From: Thermodesulfobacteriota bacterium
Lineage (GTDB): Bacteria > Desulfobacterota > QYQD01
DNA: 17,303 nt
Direction: 5' to 3'
Assembly (NCBI GenBank): GCA_030017815.1
Contig: JASEGX010000024.1
Coordinates: 1 to 17,303, forward strand
The number at the start of each line of letters is the position of its first letter. The stretch's first letter is position 1. Made by a program: the position numbers and the translations under genes. The notes under the pieces are model-generated. The model searched no databases, was not told the origin of the DNA, and saw only the letters and a program-made list of their open reading frames with translations. This document shows positions 1-4,598 of this stretch, one piece after another.

Positions 1-1
1 T

Positions 2-34
2 TCATTAAAAGAACTGCAAAACGAATATGCATAA
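2..34 (+). pseudogene. C-terminal end of a RelB-like antitoxin (partial)
   Basis: An open frame enters from the window edge and ends SLKELQNEYA-stop at 32-34. The ATG of the following toxin-like frame lies at 27-29, so stop and start overlap by 8 bp, as is common in RelBE/ParDE operons. Only about ten residues are visible, so the family is inferred from the ending, the overlap and the next frame. The gene is cut by the window; whether its upstream part is intact cannot be seen. Confidence 0.45.
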
Positions 35-86
35 AACCTACCGCCTGGAAATCTCACCTGCGGCCAAACGGGACCTTAAAAAATAG
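27..86 (+). pseudogene. Truncated RelE/ParE-type toxin relic
   Basis: ATG at 27 opens a 19-residue frame, MHKTYRLEISPAAKRDLKK, followed by TAG at 84-86. This matches the usual opening of RelE/ParE-superfamily mRNA interferase or gyrase toxins (Y-x-L-x-I-S-P-x-A-x-K-D-L), which are normally about 85-100 residues. The downstream sequence shows no continuation in any frame that I can recognise, so the gene appears broken after its first helix rather than carrying a single frameshift. It follows the antitoxin end at 2-34 and runs opposite to the intact toxin-antitoxin pair at 192-714. No toxin activity is expected from this fragment. Confidence 0.55.
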
Positions 87-165
87 GGTTATCGCAACAA
101 TCTAAACCCAACCCCGATCAAAAGGGGAAAGTTATAAAGCAGTGGATGTCCCCGATCCGGCGTCC

Positions 166-189
166 TCACATTTATGGCGCCGAATGTGA
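166..189. repeat. Short inverted repeat after the antitoxin gene
   Basis: TCACATT (166-172) and AATGTGA (183-189) form a perfect 7-bp stem around a 10-base loop that contains GGCGCC. It lies directly past the antitoxin stop (minus strand). No T-tract follows, so it is not a classical terminator. It could be part of a decayed cassette end, but I find no attC core triplets in the right places. Confidence 0.35.
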
Positions 190-191
190 AG

Positions 192-455
192 CTAACCGGT
201 ACGCAGCTTTTTTGCGCGTCCGGTTGAGCGACTTGTTAAGCGGTTTGTAGAACGAGTCAGTTCCAATAGTGATCTCAATGCCTCGTTAACCGAAACGGAG
301 TCATGGAAGGCTTTGGCTACATCAGGCTCAAGGATAACCACGTTGGACCCTTCATCAAGCAATCGTCGGTAATACTTCCCTCGAACAGCTTTCGAATAGT
401 CAAAGTCGTACTCGGGACGTAACTCTTCAACGCTCTTTTTCTTTTTATCCTTCAT
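192..455 (-). CDS. Antitoxin of a BrnT-type toxin-antitoxin pair
   Basis: The product is a small charged protein (87 aa from the preferred start) beginning MKDKKKKSVEELRPEYDFDY. The opening pattern E-x-R-P-E-Y-D-F-x-x-[AG]-V-R-G-K-Y-Y is typical of a family of antitoxins encoded next to BrnT/DUF497 toxins. The later NVVILEPDVAKAFHD and SVNEALRSLLE segments fit the same family, which is thought to bind the toxin and repress its own operon. A longer start at 470 exists, but ATG 453-455 has an AGAGGA ribosome site eight bases upstream and overlaps the toxin by only 11 bp. It lies downstream of the toxin, the usual BrnTA gene order. The C-terminus is rich in Arg, Ser and Thr. It is not the classical BrnA sequence, so I give no symbol. 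Confidence 0.72.
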   Translation of the reverse strand: MKDKKKKSVEELRPEYDFDYSKAVRGKYYRRLLDEGSNVVILEPDVAKAFHDSVSVNEALRSLLELTRSTNRLTSRSTGRAKKLRTG

Positions 456-714
456 GTTTTTTCCTCTCATGCGCAGTGGCGAGTCTTGCGTTTATGATAC
501 GAACAACGTTTCCTCTATCTGTGTGTGCGATAACAAGTAGGCGGTCTTGAGAGGAGACACCAACGGTTATGAGACGCTGCTCGCCCTCTGAGTGGTCTGG
601 GTCATCAAAAGTAGCCGATAGAGGATCGTAGAATGCCGTTGCCGCTTCATCAAAAGAGACCCCGTGTTTCTTCAAATTTAGGTTGGCCTTTTCCGGGTCC
701 CATTCGAACCACAT
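445..714 (-). CDS. brnT: BrnT-family (DUF497) toxin
   Basis: The 89-aa protein begins MWFEWDPEKANLNLKKHGVS, the hallmark F-E-W-D-x-x-K-A-x-x-N-x-x-K-H-G-V-S-F-x-E-A of the BrnT/DUF497 family. It continues with the expected Y-D-P segment, the R-L-x-x-V-G strand, and the closing strand R-I-I-N-A-R-x-A-x-x-x-E-R. BrnT proteins have a RelE-like fold and cut RNA in the cytoplasm until bound by their antitoxin. Length is normal for the family and no key segment is missing, so it may be active. ATG 712-714 is preceded by AGGAT on the minus strand. The gene starts about 30 bases after an attC right-end motif (742-748), a typical leader for an integron cassette. Toxin-antitoxin cassettes are known to stabilise chromosomal cassette arrays. 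Confidence 0.85.
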   Translation of the reverse strand: MWFEWDPEKANLNLKKHGVSFDEAATAFYDPLSATFDDPDHSEGEQRLITVGVSSQDRLLVIAHTDRGNVVRIINARLATAHERKKHEG

Positions 715-741
715 CTTTATTTTATCCTATTTATTCTTTTG

Positions 742-754
742 ATTCAACGCTTAA
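742..754 (-). other. attC right-end (R') motif at the intron/exon junction
   Basis: On the minus strand the sequence reads TTAAGCGTTGAAT. GTTGAAT matches the R' core GTTRRRY of integron attC sites, and AAGC before it resembles an L' arm. It lies immediately 3' of the predicted end of a group II intron (position 754). A loosely complementary AACGC-CC-TTAA block lies at 924-934 and could be the other arm, split by the intron relic. The partner arm is weak, so the full site is inference. Confidence 0.45.
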
Positions 755-880
755 TCGGGATAGGGGGAAGGTCTCGTAACCCCTCTCCTCACACATCACT
801 GTACATACGGATCACGTACCACAGCGGTTCGGTTGATTACTTCGGCACTTCTGCCGACCGGGTGTTCGGACTCCTCTATC
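754..880 (-). mobile_element. Group II intron 3' relic (domains V and VI)
   Basis: On the minus strand, 830-792 folds as a domain V hairpin: ACCGCTGT pairs with ACAGTGAT (one mismatch), GTACG pairs with CGTAT above a GT bulge, and TGATC closes the loop. The lower strand carries CGC at the catalytic triad position. Next, 786-756 forms a domain VI-like stem GGAGAGGGG / CCCCCTATCC with an unpaired A about eight bases before the end CCCGAT, a usual intron 3' terminus. The region 880-831, with the hairpin TCGGCA-GAAG-TGCCGA, fits the domain IV/V junction. No reverse transcriptase and no 5' end (GTGYG) is present within the next kilobase, so the intron is heavily truncated and not mobile. The 62-codon open frame on the opposite strand (739-927) is a by-product of these stems, not a gene. 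Confidence 0.65.
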
Positions 881-967
881 CAACACGGACGTCCCCATCG
901 AGGGGCATTGTCAACTTAGAATCTTAAGGGCGTTACTTCCCGTTCGTTCAAAAATATCAACCGCAGA

Positions 968-1462
968 TTATGGCTTTCCAACGGTAACGTTCCCGAGATC
1001 AATTTTGATACTTTCCGCAGCCGTATTCGAAATAAAAAGATCAATAGGTTGTTTGCTTTTTCCATTGAAAATCTTCATACTTCCATAAGAACTCATCGGC
1101 TGTATCAACATCGAATAATGCCCTTCAGGAAGATTTTGAATTCTAAAAGTGAATGTCCCGTCTTCCGCAATTGATGCTTGGGGGTAACCCATATCGGCAA
1201 CGTCAGCGAAAATAGAGCCATTCCCGGAAACTCTCAAATGTACCTTTTGGTCATTCCCTACAATAAACAAATGAGTAGTATCACAAAAGTAGGTTTTGGC
1301 AACCTTCATATTGTCTATTTTTCCGGTGATCTCTGCACCTGAGCCGCCGATCGAAAAGCTGACCGTCGGTTCTCCGGGTTTGATCCCGCCACTCGTGGCA
1401 CATCCAATCATGCAAAACATAATGAACACCAGGATAGAACTGAAAAATGCGGTCGTCTTCAT
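968..1462 (-). CDS. Small predicted lipoprotein of unknown function
   Basis: The 164-aa protein starts MKTTAFFSSILVF and has a lipoprotein signal: two early charged positions, a hydrophobic stretch, and the lipobox M-I-G-C with the acylated cysteine at residue 21, followed by A-T-S-G-G. After maturation it would be anchored to a membrane on the outer side of the inner membrane or in the outer membrane. The rest is rich in beta-strand-like segments (for example TFTFRIQNLPEGHYSMLIQP), suggesting a small transthyretin- or Ig-like sandwich; I do not recognise the family. A longer start at 1507 exists, but it would bury the signal peptide; ATG 1460-1462 follows GGGAGGGAAAAGGA. The gene sits between an attC site (1609-1700) and an intron-interrupted cassette end (742-754), so it is probably an integron cassette. 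Confidence 0.75.
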   Translation of the reverse strand: MKTTAFFSSILVFIMFCMIGCATSGGIKPGEPTVSFSIGGSGAEITGKIDNMKVAKTYFCDTTHLFIVGNDQKVHLRVSGNGSIFADVADMGYPQASIAEDGTFTFRIQNLPEGHYSMLIQPMSSYGSMKIFNGKSKQPIDLFISNTAAESIKIDLGNVTVGKP

Positions 1463-1608
1463 TCCTTTTCCCTCCCTCGACCTATCGGGATTTTCTTTTT
1501 CGTGCACGCGTCAAGAGCCGGAAAGATTAGCTCTCGACAGTCAATTAAATCTGGTCGAATGATAAATTGCATAAAAGCATGACCGTCCCTCATATTCCAC
1601 TCGGGAAA

Positions 1609-1700
1609 GGCGAACGGCTTGGGAATCAGTGGCGCCGACCTCCGGGAACGGAAATTCTCAACCCCGCCATTTCGGTGTCCACTGAATTCCCGGGTTATGC
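1609..1700 (-). other. Integron attC site (cassette end of the DUF4062 gene)
   Basis: Read on the minus strand: R'' GCATAAC (1700-1694), L'' GGGAATTCAGTGG without its first bases (1691-1679), a 46-base middle, L' CCACTGATTCCC (1632-1621), and R' GTTCGCC (1615-1609). The L arms are complementary over 12 bp, with exactly one extra T in L''. That unpaired base in L'' is the extrahelical base typical of attC sites and gives the orientation. The R'' box overlaps the TAA stop of the upstream gene. R' departs from GTTRRRY at two positions, so recombination there could be weaker. Confidence 0.72.
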
Positions 1701-2639
1701 ATTCTTCTTTCTTTCAACTATACCCTTCAAAAGTGATTGAAGCTCTTCTGGATCAGACTCATAAGTGCGCTCAATATCATCAGATACGACTGCGCATACC
1801 ACCTCTTCTACCTGGACCCGCTCAGTAACAACACTTGGAGAAATGTTAAAGGAGAATTTCTCGCCAGGTCTCAGTTCACGACGCTTCTGATACTCCCTCG
1901 TAATGGCATCAGTTGGCGGAAATAGATTTCTCTTATCCTGCAATCTGATCTGAACATTACCCAAAAACACAGTCGTCGGAGAATGATTCTGTACTTCAAT
2001 AATCAGAATGTCTTCAGCCTCCCCGAAGGGCATCATTGCAAGCCCTCCCTTAACTTTAACTCTTACGTCGGGTTTGGGGAGTGTTGTAGGTTGTAATTGG
2101 CGAAACTGTGAAATATCGCTTCTATCCTTCGAAAGAAGATCAGAAACGACTTTAGTTAAATGGAGAAGAAATTGTTGCTTCAAATTCTCAGTATCGCTAT
2201 ATGAGCCCAGTAACCCTTGTTCTTGAAACTCATTCTTTACGTCTTGCAAGCGCTTAAACTGATCTATATCCAACGCATCTTGCGGGATAGCGCGCGAGCA
2301 AAAGTATACCAATACTCTTTTCCCGCTTTCCCTTAATTTATTGATCTCTTCAATTGATCCGGAATCGTAATTATTTGTAGGAGTTCCGAGACGATACCAA
2401 AATATCGCGACGGCGAAATCGCAATTTTCAACGATTTGTCTATTCAAAACATCCTGTGGTTGTGCCGAAATATCCGGAGCGGAGTGAGTTTCCCACTTTA
2501 CGAGTTCTACTCTTGCGCCCAAGGCATCACCAACTTGGGCATTCCAGTGAACAACTGTACTTGTTAATCCATCACGATCCTCCCGCACATCACCAGGAGA
2601 TATAAGCAAACATCTATACTCCAGAACTTCCTTTGGCAT
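1695..2639 (-). CDS. DUF4062 / TIR-like protein, candidate defence effector
   Basis: The 314-aa protein has two parts. Residues 1-170 look like a DUF4062 or TIR-like Rossmann domain: the opening strand with S-P-G-D-V-R-E-D-R-D (14-23), the strand D-F-A-V-A-I-F-W (74-81) with R-L-G-T-P, then the S-G-S-I-E-E helix (93-98) and the strand K-R-V-L-V-Y-F. In TIR relatives, a glutamate in this helix cleaves NAD, so E97 or E98 is a candidate catalytic residue; that is inference. Residues 190-290 are beta-rich (VQNHSPTTVFLGNVQIRL) and may be an Ig-like sensor or binding domain. No signal peptide or membrane segment is seen. ATG 2637-2639 follows TTTAGGAGACATT, 15 bases after an attC right end, and the stop merges with the next attC, so this is a complete integron cassette. 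Domain composition recalls stand-alone phage-defence proteins, but function is unproven. Confidence 0.72.
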   Translation of the reverse strand: MPKEVLEYRCLLISPGDVREDRDGLTSTVVHWNAQVGDALGARVELVKWETHSAPDISAQPQDVLNRQIVENCDFAVAIFWYRLGTPTNNYDSGSIEEINKLRESGKRVLVYFCSRAIPQDALDIDQFKRLQDVKNEFQEQGLLGSYSDTENLKQQFLLHLTKVVSDLLSKDRSDISQFRQLQPTTLPKPDVRVKVKGGLAMMPFGEAEDILIIEVQNHSPTTVFLGNVQIRLQDKRNLFPPTDAITREYQKRRELRPGEKFSFNISPSVVTERVQVEEVVCAVVSDDIERTYESDPEELQSLLKGIVERKKNA

Positions 2640-2654
2640 AATGTCTCCTAAATT

Positions 2655-2726
2655 GCATAACGCCGGGCATCACCCGGACCAAAAGCCGCGAGGCTTTTGG
2701 GATCAGTGTGCATGCCCTTGTTCGGT
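2655..2726 (-). other. Integron attC site (cassette end of the 124-aa gene)
   Basis: Read on the minus strand: R'' ACCGAAC (2726-2720), L'' GGGCATGCAC (2717-2708), then the inner hairpin CCAAAAGCC-TCGC-GGCTTTTGG (2700-2679), L' GTGATGCCC (2673-2665), and R' GTTATGC (2661-2655). L'' and L' pair over nine bases with a single extra G in L'', the extrahelical base that defines attC polarity. The 72-bp length, the AAC/GTT cores and the perfect terminal stem all fit attC sites recognised by integron integrases as a folded single strand. The site starts eight bases after the stop of the 124-aa gene. A plain terminator is unlikely because no T-tract follows the stem. Confidence 0.85.
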
Positions 2727-2733
2727 GTTTTGC

Positions 2734-3108
2734 CTAAGATTGAAATTGAATAAGGACACTTTTCTCTGGCCAGTAAACCCAACATGCGGCTTGGGCGTGA
2801 GCTAAGGATTCATACGGGCTTCCGGCAGATTTGTGCCAAGCCTCCCAATCTTCTCCCGGCTGGCCTGTGTCTTTTCTAACCACGAGCGAGTTCAGTGGGG
2901 GACGCCCCTGATCGACATCATCGTCCGAAATGTTGACGATCCATCCCACGACCTCAGGCGTGCATCCTTGACCCCAATTACCGCCGGACTCGCTATGCTT
3001 CTCCCATAGTTCTTTATACGTGACTTTTCTACGATGAAATGTCTTTTCTACACCGCGACATACCTTAATCAACGTTTTTCTTACTGCCTTTTCCGTTTCA
3101 GATAACAT
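2734..3108 (-). CDS. Cassette-encoded protein of unknown function (124 aa)
   Basis: The protein begins MLSETEKAVRKTLIKVCRGV and has no signal peptide or membrane segment. Visible features are a basic N-terminal helix, an R-R-K-V-T-Y-K-E-L segment that could start a winged-helix-like fold, then G-R-P-P-L-N-S-L-V-V (residues 80-89) and D-T-G-Q-P-G-E-D-W. A V-T-Y-x-E-L opening plus a G-R-P-x-L-x-x-L-V-V strand occurs in several small proteins associated with restriction or DNA modification, but I cannot assign a family. An upstream in-frame ATG at 3133-3135 exists, but ATG 3106-3108 has a perfect AAGGAGG five bases upstream and is chosen. The attC at 2655-2726 follows the stop, and a GTTGGGT R'-like motif lies 19 bases upstream, so it is probably the first visible cassette of the array. 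Confidence 0.7.
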   Translation of the reverse strand: MLSETEKAVRKTLIKVCRGVEKTFHRRKVTYKELWEKHSESGGNWGQGCTPEVVGWIVNISDDDVDQGRPPLNSLVVRKDTGQPGEDWEAWHKSAGSPYESLAHAQAACWVYWPEKSVLIQFQS

Positions 3109-3126
3109 CTCAACCTCCTTACTGTC

Positions 3127-3148
3127 ACCCAACATTATAAATTATATC
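3127..3148 (-). promoter_or_regulatory. Cassette boundary motif and tandem TATAAT hexamers
   Basis: On the minus strand, GATATAATTTATAATG (3148-3133) contains two exact TATAAT hexamers nine bases apart. They run straight into GTTGGGT (3133-3127), a perfect GTTRRRY R' core. No good -35 box is seen at the right spacing for either hexamer, so promoter function is uncertain. If active, it would start transcription just ahead of the first cassette gene, like an integron Pc promoter placed at the attI side. No attI structure or integrase gene is recognisable on the far side. Confidence 0.35.
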
Positions 3149-3393
3149 GACTCGATTTTTTTCATCGAGATTTGCATTAGGGGTAATCGTATAAGAATTT
3201 GCTTGATAACACAATAAGAAAAATCTATTTAAATATTAAGTGGATAGGGTCGATAAGACAAAGAACAACCTTGGCTTTTCAATCAGGGAACGTCTACTTT
3301 TTGTTGAAGATATCAATATCATATCGAGTCGACAAATCCACCATCAAAAAAACACAAAGCTTCGTTGGTCCTGATAAATTGGCGAGAAATGAG
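3149..3393. other. AT-rich intergenic stretch with no gene seen
   Basis: This stretch lies between the cassette array and the REP pair. It is AT-rich and has one short inverted repeat at 3151-3169 (CTCGAT / ATCGAG around a T-rich loop). The open frame that crosses it on the plus strand (3199-3576) resembles no known protein and runs through the REP hairpins, so I do not call it. In particular there is no tyrosine recombinase, which is what an integron integrase would be. Confidence 0.5.
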
Positions 3394-3465
3394 TCGCGGC
3401 AAGGATGCCGCTCTTTCTATGGGTTGGGGGATCGTTTTCTCCGTAGGAACACCTTTCAGGTGCGA
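3394..3465. repeat. Inverted pair of REP-like hairpins (BIME-like)
   Basis: The left unit reads TCGCGGCAAGGATGCCGCTC: stem GCGGCA/TGCCGC with an AGGA loop and a pyrimidine-rich tail. The right unit (3443-3465) is GTAGGAACACCTTTCAGGTG followed by CGA: stem CACCT/AGGTG with the head GTAGGA. The two are in opposite orientation, 25 bases apart, the arrangement of bacterial interspersed mosaic elements. The GTAGGA head plus a hairpin ending in GCGA matches the REP class mobilised by REP-associated (RAYT, Y1-type) transposases. A related copy lies at 6658-6680. No such transposase gene is in the window. Confidence 0.6.
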
Positions 3466-3606
3466 CACAGCAGCGGATTATTAGACAGTGGATTTGGGTC
3501 CCTATTTGCAGTTGCTTTCCCCGGTGATATTGGCTACATTTATGTCCTTTACATTTTTAGGGCGGTGAAGTATTGAACATCGAATTGCGGAGGGACAGGC
3601 ACTGCC
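3466..3606 (+). promoter_or_regulatory. Leader of the purine nucleoside phosphorylase gene
   Basis: These 141 bases precede the GTG start. CGGAGGG at about 3590-3596 can serve as ribosome-binding site, with roughly ten bases to the start. I see no convincing -35/-10 pair and no riboswitch-like fold. The stretch is otherwise featureless. Confidence 0.3.
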
Positions 3607-4440
3607 GTGAGCGTATCTGAATACCAGAAGAAAATTAACGAGGCTGCACGCTTTTTAGCCGGCGGTCTGGATTTAAGGCCCACCGTGGGCATTATTCTGG
3701 GAACCGGGTTAGGGGGTCTGGCGGACCGGATTGAGAAGCACAAGATCATCCCATACCGTGACATCCCGTATTTTCCCGAATCTACCGTGGAGAGCCATGC
3801 CGGGCAGTTGATAGCCGGGCATCTGGGCGGCAAGGCGGTCCTGGCCTTTCAAGGGCGTTTCCATTTCTACGAGGGCTACTCTTTGGAGGAAGTTACCTTT
3901 CCGGTACGGGTACTGGCCGCTCTGGGCGTAAGGACATTAATCTTATCGAACGCCGCCGGAGGCTTAAATCCACTCTTTAAGCCCGGAGACCTCATGATTA
4001 TCCGTGACCACATCAATCTCATGGGAGTAAATCCTTTAAGGGGACCCAATGTGGATGAGTGGGGGCTGCGCTTTCCGGATATGTCGATGCCTTATGACCG
4101 GGCCCTCTGTGCTAAGGCGGAGGAGGTGGCCCTGGCATCCGGCCTCCCCGTACAAAAGGGCGTCTATGTGGCGGTTTCCGGCCCCAGTTTGGAGACCCCG
4201 GCCGAGACGCGTTTTTTGCGAATGATCGGCGCGGATGCGGTCGGCATGTCCACGGTGCCGGAGGTTATAGTAGCCAATCATGCCGGGCTCAAGGTCTTTG
4301 CCGTCTCTGTAATTGCCAATGTGAATCTTCCTGAGTGCATGCAGCCTATCCGTTTAGAAGATGTTATTGCTACTGCCGGTAAGGCGGAGCCAAACCTTGT
4401 CCTTCTGGTTTCGAGACTGCTCAAGGCTATGGACGATTAA
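3607..4440 (+). CDS. punA: Purine nucleoside phosphorylase, trimeric type
   Basis: This cytosolic enzyme splits purine (deoxy)nucleosides with phosphate into free base and (deoxy)ribose-1-phosphate. The 277-aa length and the motifs fit the trimeric (mammalian-type) class: phosphate loop G-T-G-L-G (32-36), S-H-A-G-Q (63-67), G-R-F-H-F-Y-E-G-Y (83-91), S-N-A-A-G-G (114-119), the base-site V-S-G-P-S-L-E-T-P-A-E (190-200, with E196) and G-M-S-T-V-P-E (213-219). The asparagine near the C-terminus that contacts 6-oxopurines appears as N238 in V-I-A-N-V-N. The start is GTG 3607, with CGGAGGG upstream. The next gene deaminates methylthioadenosine or adenosylhomocysteine, so this enzyme may act on methylthioinosine or inosine; the methylthio preference is inference. 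A member specific for methylthioadenosine itself is less likely given the deaminase beside it. Confidence 0.9.
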   Translation: MSVSEYQKKINEAARFLAGGLDLRPTVGIILGTGLGGLADRIEKHKIIPYRDIPYFPESTVESHAGQLIAGHLGGKAVLAFQGRFHFYEGYSLEEVTFPVRVLAALGVRTLILSNAAGGLNPLFKPGDLMIIRDHINLMGVNPLRGPNVDEWGLRFPDMSMPYDRALCAKAEEVALASGLPVQKGVYVAVSGPSLETPAETRFLRMIGADAVGMSTVPEVIVANHAGLKVFAVSVIANVNLPECMQPIRLEDVIATAGKAEPNLVLLVSRLLKAMDD

Positions 4441-4470
4441 CAATAGAGGCTCTTGCAAAAGTCCCAATTC

Positions 4471-4556
4471 TGTCATTCCCTCAGCGATTCTGAGCGGGAA
4501 TCTGGTTCTAACTGCTTGAAAAACCATATCCCCGATAGAAACATTCGGGGATGACA
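4471..4556. repeat. Composite intergenic repeat of two inverted hairpins
   Basis: The element opens with TGTCAT and closes with ATGACA. Its first hairpin is ATTCCCTCAG / CTGA-GC-GGGAAT (4475-4501), the second ATCCCCGA / TCGGGGAT around nine bases (4528-4552). The TGTCATTCCC...GGGAAT pattern is a widespread dispersed intergenic repeat in many bacterial genomes. Its placement just past punA could weaken read-through or protect the mRNA end, but no T-tract follows either stem. Confidence 0.6.
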
Positions 4557-4598
4557 AACAGTTTTGTAAGCGGCTCAATACATGAAGGGAATGCTTAT

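Noticed and set aside
106..189. Possible further attC after the antitoxin gene
   Set aside because: A GTTGGGT core exists on the minus strand (112-106) and there are short stems nearby, but no matching AAC box with complementary L arms and an extra base could be found at attC distances.
739..927. Plus-strand 62-codon open frame
   Set aside because: It begins at TTG, has no ribosome site and lies wholly over the stems of the group II intron domain V/VI relic read on the other strand. The residues show no protein-like pattern.
2679..2700. Rho-independent terminator between the DUF4062 and 124-aa genes
   Set aside because: The perfect 9-bp stem has no T-tract on either strand and is better explained as the terminal hairpin of the attC site at 2655-2726.
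3199..3576. Plus-strand 125-codon open frame before punA
   Set aside because: It starts at TTG, crosses both REP hairpins and has no recognisable domain. I checked it as a possible integron integrase and found none of the tyrosine-recombinase R-H-R-Y motifs.
4036..4281. Minus-strand open frame inside punA, and similar long frames opposite mtaD, the kinase, lysS and the lol genes
   Set aside because: All are mirror frames of strongly conserved genes, with no ribosome sites or recognisable domains.
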